Below, in pieces: positions 37,101 through 49,204 of a stretch of DNA of 64,000 nt. The position numbers and the translations under genes are program-made. Position 1 is the stretch's first letter; each line of letters begins with the position of its first letter. Origin of the DNA: Hofstenia miamia (taxonomy: Eukaryota; Xenacoelomorpha; Acoela); contig SCFE01000046.1 of the NCBI GenBank assembly GCA_004352715.1, positions 2,067,781-2,131,780 of the forward strand, in the 5' to 3' direction. The notes under the pieces were generated by a model that did no database searches, had not been told where the DNA came from, and saw only the letters and a list, made by a program, of their open reading frames with translations.

Positions 37101-38505
37101 GCCGTCTGTGTATCTCTAACGTCATTGGAATATGTTCTGTTGACAAACACATTTTTTTGCAGTCTATTGTTTAAAATGTCACCAATTTTTTTATTCATAT
37201 ACGTTTTTGGAATTACATAATTAATAAGTATTTTCAAACATAAAAAATTTTTTAATATTGAGGGTAATAACTACGTTTCACAGACAACACATGTCAATTG
37301 CAAAAATAAACATATTTGTTTGCAGTCTATTGTTTAAAATGTAATCAATTTTTTTCACTTGCTTATTTACGTTGACTAACTTAGTTTAAATGTTTTATTT
37401 TCTTTACATAGTTGCTTTTTGTTAGTGTATGTGACTTGCATATTTATGTGGCTTAATTTAGGTTACATACTTGTTTTTTATTAACATACATGACATTGGA
37501 AATACCACATTAATTTAGTTTACATGTTTTATTTCACATACTTCTTTTATTCGGTAAAATTTAATAACAAATATTTGAATCAGAAAGAGACTTATACCTC
37601 GTTAATAGCATAATGCCTTATTTCGGTAATAAAACAAAATAATTTTTCGGAAAAAACCAAAAACTAGTTTATGCAAAAACTCGCAATTTCTAATATTTCA
37701 TAAACGCATGTGGTAAAACCCACAAGACAAAAATGTCATTTATTCCAAACTTTGCTTATAATGACCATATATATCGCACTATTAAATTTATCTATTGTGT
37801 TAGTTTATCATCATTGTTGGGGTGGGAATGCTGTAGGAAACAAACGCAATGTGTAGTTGCACGTTATGAATTTCACACGATAGTATCTAAATTAATGATT
37901 AATAAACAAGTCAAATGAGATGATAGATCACAGTATAAAACAAATGACAATTAAAAGTTTAAAAAAATTCAATTAAAAATGTGTATTAACAAACAAAAGA
38001 CGTTTCTATTTATATATATATATAATTAATTTAACATCGGACAGCAAATTCCAGCAATTCATTAAAATAAAATTGATTTTATTTTTATATTAATAAAAAT
38101 GAATAAACATGATAAATAATTTAACGCAAAATTTTATAAATGAAATGTATATGCAGGCACATTTTTGCGTAAATGTATTTTTACGAAAATGTGTTAGTCT
38201 TTTCGTAATTAAAAATGTTTTGCAAGTTTCATGACATCTGATTGATTCCTTTTCGAAATGACGTTATGTATTCATTTGTGATTATAAAAAATTACTCATT
38301 GACTGAAGAAAAATGCGAATGTTAACGTTTTTTACATTGTAAACTTCTGTTACATGGAAATCGTTTTGTTTTTAGTTTAGAAATTTGGAGTTTCATTTCC
38401 ACTTTGTAAATCAATGCATAAATGCACATGTTAGGAATAATGTTTGCAACGATTTTTATATTCCTTTTCTTTAAGGTTTATATTCCTTTTCTTTAAGGTT
38501 TATAC
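34182..38505 (+). mobile_element. Copy B of the large P-like family
   Basis: Reverse-orientation homologue of copy A, starting exactly at gtacttatcttggtac and ending in the gap at 38506. On this strand the decayed coding order is: SLKFLEFYDKKY, SFLKDISQCFKIENVARHQN (35115-35333), a YVAGWVHAKK stretch near 35500, then FDKFDQNELYEPGDRSYVV (35839-36081). B lacks about 140 bases that A and C carry (the IDPKVFQ...FDHIRTAYQ part, between about 35090 and 35110) and has a private tandem duplication at 36154-36442. The part 38100-38484 is found inverted at 44740-45130, so the family extends further than copy A shows. Confidence 0.65.
36154..36442. repeat. Tandem duplication of about 159 bp inside copy B
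   Basis: ttttgctctaaggagtagct...ggaaattagtt at 36154-36283 is repeated at 36313-36442. Copies A and C have a single unit, so the duplication is later than the spread of the family or an assembly error. Confidence 0.85.
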
Positions 38506-39505
38506 NNNNNNNNNNNNNNNNNNNNNNNNNNNNNNNNNNNNNNNNNNNNNNNNNNNNNNNNNNNNNNNNNNNNNNNNNNNNNNNNNNNNNNNNNNNNNNN
38601 NNNNNNNNNNNNNNNNNNNNNNNNNNNNNNNNNNNNNNNNNNNNNNNNNNNNNNNNNNNNNNNNNNNNNNNNNNNNNNNNNNNNNNNNNNNNNNNNNNNN
38701 NNNNNNNNNNNNNNNNNNNNNNNNNNNNNNNNNNNNNNNNNNNNNNNNNNNNNNNNNNNNNNNNNNNNNNNNNNNNNNNNNNNNNNNNNNNNNNNNNNNN
38801 NNNNNNNNNNNNNNNNNNNNNNNNNNNNNNNNNNNNNNNNNNNNNNNNNNNNNNNNNNNNNNNNNNNNNNNNNNNNNNNNNNNNNNNNNNNNNNNNNNNN
38901 NNNNNNNNNNNNNNNNNNNNNNNNNNNNNNNNNNNNNNNNNNNNNNNNNNNNNNNNNNNNNNNNNNNNNNNNNNNNNNNNNNNNNNNNNNNNNNNNNNNN
39001 NNNNNNNNNNNNNNNNNNNNNNNNNNNNNNNNNNNNNNNNNNNNNNNNNNNNNNNNNNNNNNNNNNNNNNNNNNNNNNNNNNNNNNNNNNNNNNNNNNNN
39101 NNNNNNNNNNNNNNNNNNNNNNNNNNNNNNNNNNNNNNNNNNNNNNNNNNNNNNNNNNNNNNNNNNNNNNNNNNNNNNNNNNNNNNNNNNNNNNNNNNNN
39201 NNNNNNNNNNNNNNNNNNNNNNNNNNNNNNNNNNNNNNNNNNNNNNNNNNNNNNNNNNNNNNNNNNNNNNNNNNNNNNNNNNNNNNNNNNNNNNNNNNNN
39301 NNNNNNNNNNNNNNNNNNNNNNNNNNNNNNNNNNNNNNNNNNNNNNNNNNNNNNNNNNNNNNNNNNNNNNNNNNNNNNNNNNNNNNNNNNNNNNNNNNNN
39401 NNNNNNNNNNNNNNNNNNNNNNNNNNNNNNNNNNNNNNNNNNNNNNNNNNNNNNNNNNNNNNNNNNNNNNNNNNNNNNNNNNNNNNNNNNNNNNNNNNNN
39501 NNNNN
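38506..39505. other. assembly gap (exactly 1000 N)
   Basis: A round-number gap of unknown true size separating copies B and C. The 20-mer before it (attccttttctttaaggttt) is present twice in a row, whereas the inverted copy at 44751 has it once. The far end of B and the boundary end of C are hidden here. Confidence 0.95.
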
Positions 39506-42500
39506 GATGATTTTGTTTTCCTATTAATTTATTTTCACTTTTCAAGACACGGTGAGCTAGTTAATTTCCACCTAAGGTATATATGATAAAGTTAATAACT
39601 TAAAAATATAGACATTGTTGTTAACTTGAATAACTCCATTATATTAAAAGCGTTTCATGAAGTGCTTTTCCCAGTTTCTAAACATTTTACTGTTTTGTTC
39701 CATTGAATAGCACTTGTATTCTGAATTGTGTATTAAGTATAACATGGGAGATTCAGTCTCCCCTATTCCACATCCTAATTTCTTCCGAACTTCTTATTCT
39801 GCTAATTGATTATACTTGTAATATTAAAAATATAATGTATAATTTTATTGATCCTAAAGTTTTTCAAATTCCCAAATATGAATTTTTTAATTTGGAGAGT
39901 AGTTAAGTTTGATCACATTCGTACAGCATATCAGGACGAGCTTTGCATTTATATAAAGTTGACATTCAAATTGAATTCGATAATCTTCAATGAATTTCTG
40001 TTCATCATTGAAATTCTTGGAATTTTATGATAAAAAATATTGTTGTACTAAAGAACCTGCTTCTTTTCTTAAAGATATTAGTCAATGTTTTAAGATTGTG
40101 AATGTAGCTCGACACCAAAATCTGATCATTTATTGGATACCTTTTCTGAAGTTGGTAACACCCATTGAGTGGTGTCAATTATTACATTGGAATTTGCCAA
40201 AATGTTGAGAGCGAAAAAAATTAAAATGGATTCCATATTAATTGATCTTTCTGATGATCAGATTAAAAGTTTTCAAATGATAATATTTGATGAACAATAC
40301 AAAGACATAAATTTGTGACATGAAAGTCTGCACACTATGACAATGGATGAGCATTTAGAAGTAAATTTATATACTCATAATTATGTTGCTGGGTGGGTTC
40401 ACGCAAAAAAATGAAAGGAAGCAATAAATACACTTGCAATCAGAGAATTGATGTAAAATTCTGCACAAGGATACAATACAAAAATATCAAAAAAAACTCT
40501 TCAATTTTGTTGAAATAAAACCATTCCATTGGATTTGAAACAAACAGTGGAAACATTATATTTAAGATAGTTTTTACAATTTTCAAAAATCAAAATTTTT
40601 CTAAAAGCGCAGAGACGTGAAAAATAGATCATTCTTTAAGTTGGTTAATTAAAGTGACTGAGATGAAAGCCTTTTTGAACTCATTTGCTTACATTGCTAC
40701 AAATCGTTAGACCGTGATTACAGTAGGCTTTGATGGGTTTCAAGAAAAACGTTTGAGCATATTTAATGCCAAGAATGTAAAACATCAACATGAATACTGA
40801 TGTGCCTCATTGTTTCAGATTGTGGTTCGATAAGTTTGATCAAGATGAGCTCTATGAACCAAGTGATCGTAGCTATGTCGTCACTGTCTTAACCTCACAT
40901 TATTTCATGCAAATTTCTTCTGTGGATAATCTTCGTACATCCGATTTTTGGGGCGTTAATCATTGAGATATCATTTGCTCTTTGTCTTTGCTCTTTATGA
41001 AGCTTGGTGATTAAAGCAATTTAAATTTTGAAAATAATTTTTGCTCTAAGGAGTAGCTTTCGTTAAGAAGCCATTTAATAGGTAGTTAAAATATTTTATT
41101 GCGTATTTTAGTGAGGCTAAGACTAATATGATTCCAATACTTGTAAACGAAATTTAAGGAAATTAGTTTCATTCCTAAATTTTTATATTATAATATTGTA
41201 TTAATTGTTCAATGAAAGCAACTTATTCTTGAAGAGCTAATTTATCGAAAATTTTTGTATTAAATTTCTAATTCACATTTATATTTAACATAAGCGGCAT
41301 TAATGTAAGTAAGCCTAATTCAGATGTCGCCCCTTTGCGGATAATATATAATTATTCATTCAGGTATATAGTAGAAATCCATGCCAGAACATGAAATGTT
41401 TCATTTTCATAATAATAATTACACCATGTAAAGTCACCTCTATTGTATTTTTTTAATTTTAATTCTCTCTAAGCCCGTTTGATTCTTGCAACGTTTTTAA
41501 TCAATAATAATATAAAATGCACTGTGATATTAATGGGCAGTTACTAATTATTATTATATGAAATATAACATATAATACAATTGTGATGGTAATTGTAATC
41601 AGTTTGTGTTTACCAAAATGAATTACTTTGTTTTAAAAACACAGCTTTTTAGTCAACTTTGAATGCTTTGCAAGAATATTCCAGTAAAATTAAAATTGGA
41701 TACCGTGTAAAATTTGTGATACCGTGTAAAGCGTTTGCCAAGTAGTAGTAATAAACCGAGCGTACCCCGTGCATATTTTTGACTTTGATCCTGGCGGGTA
41801 TGGATATGATGTAATTGTGTACTTTGGCCGTCTGTGTATCTCTAACGTCATTGGAATATGTTCTGTTGACAAACACATTTTTTTGCAGTCTATTGTTTAA
41901 AATGTCACCAATTTTTTTATTCATATACGTTTTTGGAATTACATAATTAATAAGTATTTTCAAACATAAAAAATTTTTTAATATTGAGGGTAATAACTAC
42001 GTTTCACAGACAACACATGTCAATTGCAAAAATAAACATATTTGTTTGCAGTCTATTGTTTAAAATGTAACCAATTTTTTTACTTGCTTATTTACGTAGA
42101 CTAACTTAGTTTAAATGTTTTATTTTCCTTACATAGTTGCTTTTTGTTAATGTATGTGACTTGCTTATTTATGTCGCTTAATTTAGCTTACATACTTGTT
42201 TTTTTATTAACATACATGACATTGGAAATACCACATTAATTTAGTTTACATGTTTTATATTACATACTCGCAATTTCTTATATTTGATAAATGCATGTGG
42301 TAAACCCACAATACAAAAATGTCATTTATTCTAAACTTTGCTTATCATGATGCTTTATTTCGCAGTATTAAATTTGTCTATTTGTTAGGAAATCACCAAA
42401 AATTAGTTTGTGAAAACTCTAGGAAATACACGCAATGTGTAGATGCACGTTATGAATTTCACACGATAATGAATATTAATTAATTCAAATTAGCTTATAG

Positions 42501-42591
42501 ATGACAGTATAAATCACATGACAATTAAAAGTTTATAATGTAAAAGTTTAACAATGTTGGATTAAAAATGTGTATTAACAAACAAACGACG

Positions 42592-42632
<41 letters not shown>

Positions 42633-43048
42633 ATTCATTAAAATAAAATTGATTTTATTTTTATATTAATATTTNNNNNNNNNNNNNNNNNNNNNNNNNN
42701 NNNNNNNNNNNNNNNNNNNNNNNNNNNNNNNNNNNNNNNNNNNNNNNNNNNNNNNNNNNNNNNNNNNNNNNNNNNNNNNNNNNNNNNNNNNNNNNNNNNN
42801 NNNNNNNNNNNNNNNNNNNNNNNNNNNNNNNNNNNNNNNNNNNNNNNNNNNNNNNNNNNNNNNNNNNNNNNNNNNNNNNNNNNNNNNNNNNNNNNNNNNN
42901 NNNNNNNNNNNNNNNNNNNNNNNNNNNNNNNNNNNNNNNNNNNNNNNNNNNNNNNNNNNNNNNNNNNNNNNNNNNNNNNNNNTATATATATATATAATTT
43001 AACATCGCACAGCAAATTCGCAGCAATTCATTAAAATAAAATTGATTA
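39506..43048 (+). mobile_element. Copy C of the large P-like family
   Basis: Nearly identical to copy B from its base 34762 onward, same orientation. C keeps the segment lost from B: NIKNIMYNFIDPKVFQIP and, one frame over, NFLIWRVVKFDHIRTAYQDE (39703-40030), followed by the SLKFLEFYDKKY block at 39990-40208. It has a 12-base insertion near 40790 relative to B and no 159-bp duplication. The gap 42675-42982 falls in its distal (TA)n-rich part, and caattcattaaaataaaattga appears on both sides of that gap. Similarity ends at about 43048. Confidence 0.65.
42675..42982. other. assembly gap beside (TA)n
   Basis: A (TA)n tract lies left of the gap at 42595-42628 and another starts directly after it. 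The duplicated flanks suggest failed merging. Confidence 0.9.
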
Positions 43049-44739
43049 CATTTTTAAAAGGAATATCTGTAAAACTAACTAGAAATAATATTGCAAAAAG
43101 CGTAAAGAATCAAAACAATATCGGAGATTTAATTATAAAAATATCTTACCAAAAAGTTTGAAATCTTTCAGGGTAGTTATTTCGTCAATGTGAACTTCCA
43201 TTATGCCAGTTGTGTAGAAAGTTGCATGCTTTAATAATGTCAACATTATTTTGTTTTATCCATACCCCTATCATTCAAATGTCAAAATGTAACAAATTAT
43301 AAAAACAGTACAACCATGTAAAATTCCATTATGCCGTTGTGTGTACAAAGTTGTACTACTTAACAGACAATGTTAACATTGCGTAATTAAATATCTATAC
43401 CCTATTGTTCAAATGTCAAAATGTATCGTAAAGATTGTTATCTAGCAAACCTGAAATCCAAATCACTTTAAAAATTATCACGATTAAATAAAACACTTTC
43501 AAATCATATAAAACTAGAATTTTTTCACAAGTTGGAAAACAATCTCAATTATTATTACAACATTTTTTCCCAATTTATACAATTATGTAAATGAAAGATG
43601 CTACAAAACTAAAATGTTACTAAAGTAAAACGATTTATCAATCATCGTCTCTAGTACAAATGAAGTAAATATATTTTCAATACGTTTTTCTAGTTTAATT
43701 CAAGAATAAAATATTTGCAAGTAGGAATTTTAATTTGAAACGTTTCAAGATTGTTGATAATATGTTTTGTTATTTATATTAGTATCGTAAATTGGTTGAT
43801 AACGTTTATTGATACACATATATACAAAACGTTAAAAAATCTTTATTTTATATTATAAGAAATTGCTTACATTTTAAAATTTCATCAGTGTCTTTTATAG
43901 TAAGAATTAAATAAATGCCGGGTATATGACTTTTCCACGTTTGTAGACTTACATTTTTTCAGACGTTTTTCCTTTCTCTTAGCTTAGTGTTAAATTAAGA
44001 TATCGTTTCATCATAGGTATTGAACAAAATGAAATTTTTATGATAGTATTAGTATAAGCATTCAAAATCGAGATCCTTTCTCTTCGTTTAGTTTTAAAAT
44101 TAAGATATCTATTCATCATAGGCAATTGAACAAAATGAAAATTTCATGACAGTATTAGTATAAACATTGAAGGACAAGAAAGAAAAACATAAATATACAT
44201 AAATTCGACTATTCTTTATTGTAAAATCAGATTTTATTTCCGTATTTTAAAGAATAAATGTTGTTATTTACAATTGCATATAAATATAAATTTTAAGCAT
44301 TCTACAAATAAATGATTGTTAAAATACTTGCAGTTGTATAATAGTTTATCAATTTTAAAATAAAAACTTTATAATTATTGAGAAAAAAATAAATATTACA
44401 ATACGTTGAATATAATCAAAGTTTAACAAAGGTTTGCATTGTTTCACAGAAAGTACATGTGATTAAAAATGATATATTTACTAGTATTTACATAGTAAAA
44501 ATTTTTTGATTTCCCAAATAGTATTAAATGTTTATGAGATGTCAACTAAAAGAACAATATCTCACAACAAATAAATACCTCAAAAGAGCAAGATCTCACA
44601 ACAAATAAACACCTCGGCTTGACACAAAGTGTATTAACGTAAAAAATTATTATTTTTACTTGCTTTTCAAAATAATAAATTGTATGAATTTTCAAACGCT
44701 CATGAGATGCAGAATTCTGAGAAAATTAGATAATAACAC
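43049..44739. other. Spacer between copies C and D with two local tandem duplications
   Basis: No coding signal. 43195-43292 is imperfectly repeated at 43326-43429 (ttccattatgcc...gttgtgt...caaatgtcaaaatgta). 43971-44067 is repeated at 44077-44174 (cctttctctt...attaagatatc...ttcatcatagg...agtattagtata). A third short duplication, ctcacaacaaataaa-acctc, lies at 44562-44613. Confidence 0.7.
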
Positions 44740-45975
44740 ACTTATTGTATAAACCTTAAAGAAAAGGAATATAAAAATCGTTGCAAACATTATTCCTAAC
44801 ATGTGCATTTATGCATTGATTTACAAAGTGGAAATGAAACTCCAAATTTCTAAACTAAAAACAAAACGATTTCCATGCTATACAGAAGTTTACAATGTAA
44901 AAAACGTTAACATTCGCATTTTTCTTCAGTCAATGAGTAATTTTTTATAATCACAAATGAATACATAACGTCATTTCGAAAAGGAATCAATCAGATGTCA
45001 TGAAACTTGCAAAACATTTTTAATTACGAAAAGACTAACACATTTTCGTAAAAATACATTTACGCAAAAATGTGCCTGCATATACATTTCATTTATAAAA
45101 TTTTGCGTTAAATTATTTATCATGTTTATTCATTTTTATTAATATAAAAATAAAATCAATTTTATTTTAATGAATTGCTGGAATTTGCTGTCCGATGTTA
45201 AATTAATTATATATATATATAAATAGAAACGTCCTTTGTTTGTTAATACACATTTTTAATTGAATTTGTTTAAACTTTTAATTGTCATGTGTGTTATACT
45301 GTGATCTATAATCTCATTTTACTTGTTTATTAATCATTAATTTAGATACTATCGTGTGAAATTCATAACGTGCAACTACACATTGCGTTTGTTTCCTACA
45401 GCATTCCCACCCAAACAATGATGATAAACTAAAACAATAGATAAATTTAATAGTGCGATATATATGGTCATTAACTAAATTAATGTGGTATTTCCAATGT
45501 CATGTATGTTAATAAAAAAACAAGTATGTAAACTAAATTAAGCCACATAAATAAGCAAGTCACTTACATTAACAAAAAGCAAGCATGTAAAGAAAATAAA
45601 ACATGTAAACTAAGTTAGTCTACGTAAATAAGCAAGTAAAAAAAATTGGTTACATTTTAAACAATAGACTGCAAACAAATATGTTTATTTTTGCAATTGA
45701 CATGTGTTGTCTGTGAAACATATTTATTACCCTCAATATTAAAAAATTATTTATGTTTGAAAATAATTCTTAATTATGTAATTCCGAAAACGTATATGAA
45801 TAAAAAAATTGGTGACATTTTAAACATTAGACTGCAAACAAATGTGTTTGTCAACAGAACATATTCCAATGACGTCAGAGATACACAGACGGCCAAAGTA
45901 CACAATTTCATCATATCCATACCCGCCAGGGTCAAAGGTAAAAAATATCCACTCGGTACGCTCGGTTTATTACTA
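44740..45975 (-). mobile_element. Copy D, partial, of the large P-like family
   Basis: 44740-45130 is the inverse of 38100-38484 (copy B) and 45130-45975 matches 194-1130 of copy A. Similarity stops abruptly after ggtttattacta at 45975, where the sequence changes and the minisatellite follows. Its orientation is that of copy A, so C and D face each other across the spacer at 43049-44739. A chance open frame (45691-46059) crosses the breakpoint. Confidence 0.65.
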
Positions 45976-46089
45976 ATCCAAGTTTTATGCCATTTTTTGA
46001 ATTTTGAATGTTACCAAATGTACAATAAAACGTTGTGTATGAATGTTATATTGGAATAAGACGTCTTAATATACGTTATACGTATTAAT

Positions 46090-46500
46090 AATACCATTTC
46101 TAACCCATTGCTGAAGGTCATGGAGTGTCATCAATGATAGTGTAAACCACTTACTAAACCTTTGCTAAACCATTTTGAATCCATTTCTAAACCTTTTCTA
46201 AACCATTTTTAAGTGTTTCAAATGCGCATTCATTTTTAATCAACTTCTAGAATTTGTCTAATCATTTTCTAAACGATTTTAAAATGATGCTGAATGGCAT
46301 CGAGTGTCTATCAATCATTTTCTAATTGCATTATATGACAATATTTTTAAACCATTACTGAATACCATCTAGCGTCCAATAAAGATATTGTAAAACGTTT
46401 TTTAAACCATATCTGCATGTAGACACCTTCTAAATGTTTTCAAAATGTCATCAAAACGTTTGTTTAGTCATTTATAAGTGTTTTATACATCATTTCTAAA
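46090..46500. repeat. GTTTAGAAATGG minisatellite region, locus 2 (inverted)
   Basis: Degenerate ccatttctaaacc units, the reverse complement of the units at 14133-15985. A longer motif, tgaa-gtcat-gagtgtc type, recurs near 46115, 46295 and 46365, equivalent to agatggcattcagcaacg near 15910 at the first locus. This sets the two loci as one family. Confidence 0.7.
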
Positions 46501-47053
46501 CTATTTTTAATCATTTTTATGAGTTTTTTAAACAAACCTGAACTAAATTTTTTTAAATGCATTGTAACTTATTTCAAAACAAGATGTGTAAAAAATATGT
46601 GGGAAGGAGATATGCGTTTCTTGTTTGTTTTTAGTAGAAATCCGTTAGAAAAAACTTTTTCTTTCTGCTTGTCTGTAATATATTTTTAGAAACCTTCTGT
46701 ATGAAAAATACGAGAGCTTTTCTCGGGTACTAATATGTATTTATCTGAGAAGGCGTAGTTGAATTATTACTATGTAGAAAAAATTAGAGTATTTTGTTAC
46801 TTTTTCTTAATTAAATTTAATCATGATGCATGAACATTATATTTGGACTAGCGATCACTTAACAACTATCTAAGAAGTAGCACAAAATATTCACGAATTC
46901 TGAATTTGCGGAAAAGAATACAAGTTGTCTATTAGTAAGGAATGTGTGGATCAAAAGATTACTGAGAAACACCTGAAAATCACACCAAAAACGCCGAAGA
47001 TCAAGCTTTGAGAAAATCGATGATTTATATATATATATATATATATATATCTA

Positions 47054-48934
47054 CCCCAGTCATATGAACTTTGAAAAACTTTAAAAAAATAAGTTTCTTA
47101 ATGAAAATGGGATTCGATAGTCACGTTCTTTAAAGAATTTATGAATTTTTAACAATTTCCTTAAATTTTTCCAAAGTTTAATTATGTTTTCAGCAATTTC
47201 TACTATACAAAATTAAAGTTCCATAAATTTCTTTCAATTTTTCAACCATATAAATAATAATGATTGTAGTTATTGTTATAAAAGCTATTTATCACGTTTT
47301 CAATTAAATGAGATACATCAAACTATATTCCAAATATTTAAAAACAATTAATCTTTTTACAAAGTTTAAGCTTTTTCCGGCTTTTTAAATCATTTCCATA
47401 TTGATTGACCGCATTTTTTGCTTCTCTGTAGCTGCCAAGATTTTGGCCAAACCGCTTGAAAATAGTATCTATAAAAAAGATTAATGTTTTTAATAAAACA
47501 AACCAAATCCATTAGGAATCATATAATACATCAAGGATATTCAAAAAATCATGTGTTCGCTATTGTCAAATGTACATGTATAAATAAATTAAAACAAAAA
47601 TATTAGAAATAAGTTTAAAGGAAAAATAATTTTGTTTGAATTTAAACAAATTATTACTGCGCATTACACTGCACAACAAAATCTATTGAATATTTTTTAA
47701 ACAGCCAAATAATAACATTTTAGATCAATTTTTCTTCAAACCAAATACGAACGTTAGTTTAAATGTCTAACACGCAGATTCTTTAAAATTGCACATTTAT
47801 ATTTCAATGTATCTCTATGATCTGTGACATTTCTACATTACTCTGTAAAAGATAATCCTACCATGTATTCCAAGTTAGCAAATTACAATTTTAAGTTCAG
47901 TTTAAGTCTTGTCAACGAGATTTGGCCAATTGCAACCATAGTTTACAAAATCTGATTTCAACCAATTGAATAAGATTGTCAATATTTCAACATTTATGAG
48001 AACTAGTGGTCTTGGTCCACAACTAAGAGGTCTTTAACTTGTAATGACATGTGTGTCGATTTGATAATAGCGATCAAGAACACATTAAACAGATTCTTTA
48101 CTCATGTATGCAAAGAAACTGACTCATCTTGTGTTGGGTAATGTTATTAGTTACATTAATTATACAATAAGATTGAACAAGTAATGATTTTCTAAACAAA
48201 CCCGTTCGCCTATATGGTTTTTACGAACACGAATTTAAACTTCATTGAATAAAATTACCTTTAAACAACTTTGCTCTTCGAGGGGAAAAGCTTGGTCGTG
48301 ACCCAGAAACCTTTCGAGGACTGAGCATTCCTTGAATAAGTTCTTCTGGAGACCAAAGAATTCGAGCAATATTTAACGCAAATTTGCTTTCACGATTGCT
48401 CTCTAATTACATCAAATTATGGCCATTGAACACAAAAGCGGGATCCTCGTCAATAGCTATTATTGGTTTTTCCTAAATTATAACATTTTTTCAACATAAT
48501 TGTTTAAAAAAATAGAAAATGTAAAAATTGAAATCAAATATCAATCCAGTACCTAAAATAAAATAATATTTCATGAAATTAAAAAATATACCTGTAATAA
48601 ATCTAGAAAATCGAACCCATAAATGAATATTAAACAAAAATGTGCAAACTAATCAATACATTAACAATTTATAAAGTGTTAAGAAATTACATGACTAGCA
48701 CGAGGTCTATCTCGCAAATACTTTCTAAGAAGCCGCGTATTTTCCTTTGTCTCCTTTATGAGGTCTTCCATTAGGAGATTATTACTAATTAGGTTTTGAT
48801 TTATCATCTAAATAACACTATAATTCAAAAACTATTTATAAATTACTTACATTTTAATTATGGAAGTGGAATTAGTTTCTCTTTTCATTTATTAGAAGTG
48901 TGTATATGGTACATACTTAAACCTTGCAGTCAAT

Positions 48935-48966
<32 letters not shown>

Positions 48967-49204
48967 ATTTATAAGTGAAGCATTTATTTTTCTCATCAAA
49001 GACTAAATAAATATTTGGGCAAAATGTTAATATATCTTTGTTTAGAAATGTCATCAAAAATGTACAATTCTTAATTAATTTCATCTTGTTGGAAATTAGG
49101 AATACTATTAATTTCTATCAAGATAAAATTTTCTTAAATTTCTTTAAATTTTTGCAAAGTTTCTTTAATTTTTATAAATTTATTTAAAGTAAGTTTGACT
49201 AGGG
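47054..49204 (-). mobile_element. TIR-bounded segment carrying the BEN-like gene, set between (TA)n tracts
   Basis: Left end CCCCAGTCATATGAACTTTG (47054) and right end, reverse complemented, CCCTAGTCAAACTTACTTTA (from 49204) agree at about 14 of 20 positions, and AAACTTT-rich sequence follows both. Each end abuts a (TA)n tract (47026-47050 and 49205-49228). This suggests an insertion into a TA repeat, which also hides any target duplication. The only coding content seen is the BEN-like gene at 47338-48807; a transposase was not found, and an internal (TA)n lies at 48936-48962. The mobile nature is an inference from the ends. Confidence 0.4.
47338..48807 (-). pseudogene. Three-exon BEN-domain-like gene with one in-frame stop
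   Basis: Exons on the minus strand: 48691-48807, 48259-48472 and 47338-47468. All borders are AG/GT: ttatttag before ATG, donors cat|gtaatt and aaag|gtaatt, acceptors ataatttag and ttttttatag. Phases fit (0, then 1: G joins AT to make Asp), and the last exon ends at a stop at 47338-47340. The product would be 153 residues. Exon 1 is a coiled-coil-like stretch (LLMEDLIKETKENTRLLRKY). Exons 2-3 read KFALNIARILWSPEELIQG, then SPRRAKLFKDTIFKRFG and AVNQYGNDL, which recalls the BEN domain (a DNA/chromatin-binding fold) with its LLxxLFSxEEL, LxPxRxxxI and IN elements. A TAA at 48407-48409 interrupts exon 2 upstream of the domain. Either it is pseudogenic, the base is wrong, or translation differs. 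ATG may also be internal to a longer gene. Confidence 0.5.

Noticed and set aside
38444-39586. Long open frames spanning gaps (also 38493-39545, 42638-43026, 52115-52720, 54011-55135)
   Set aside because: They consist almost wholly of N and are artefacts of translating a gap.
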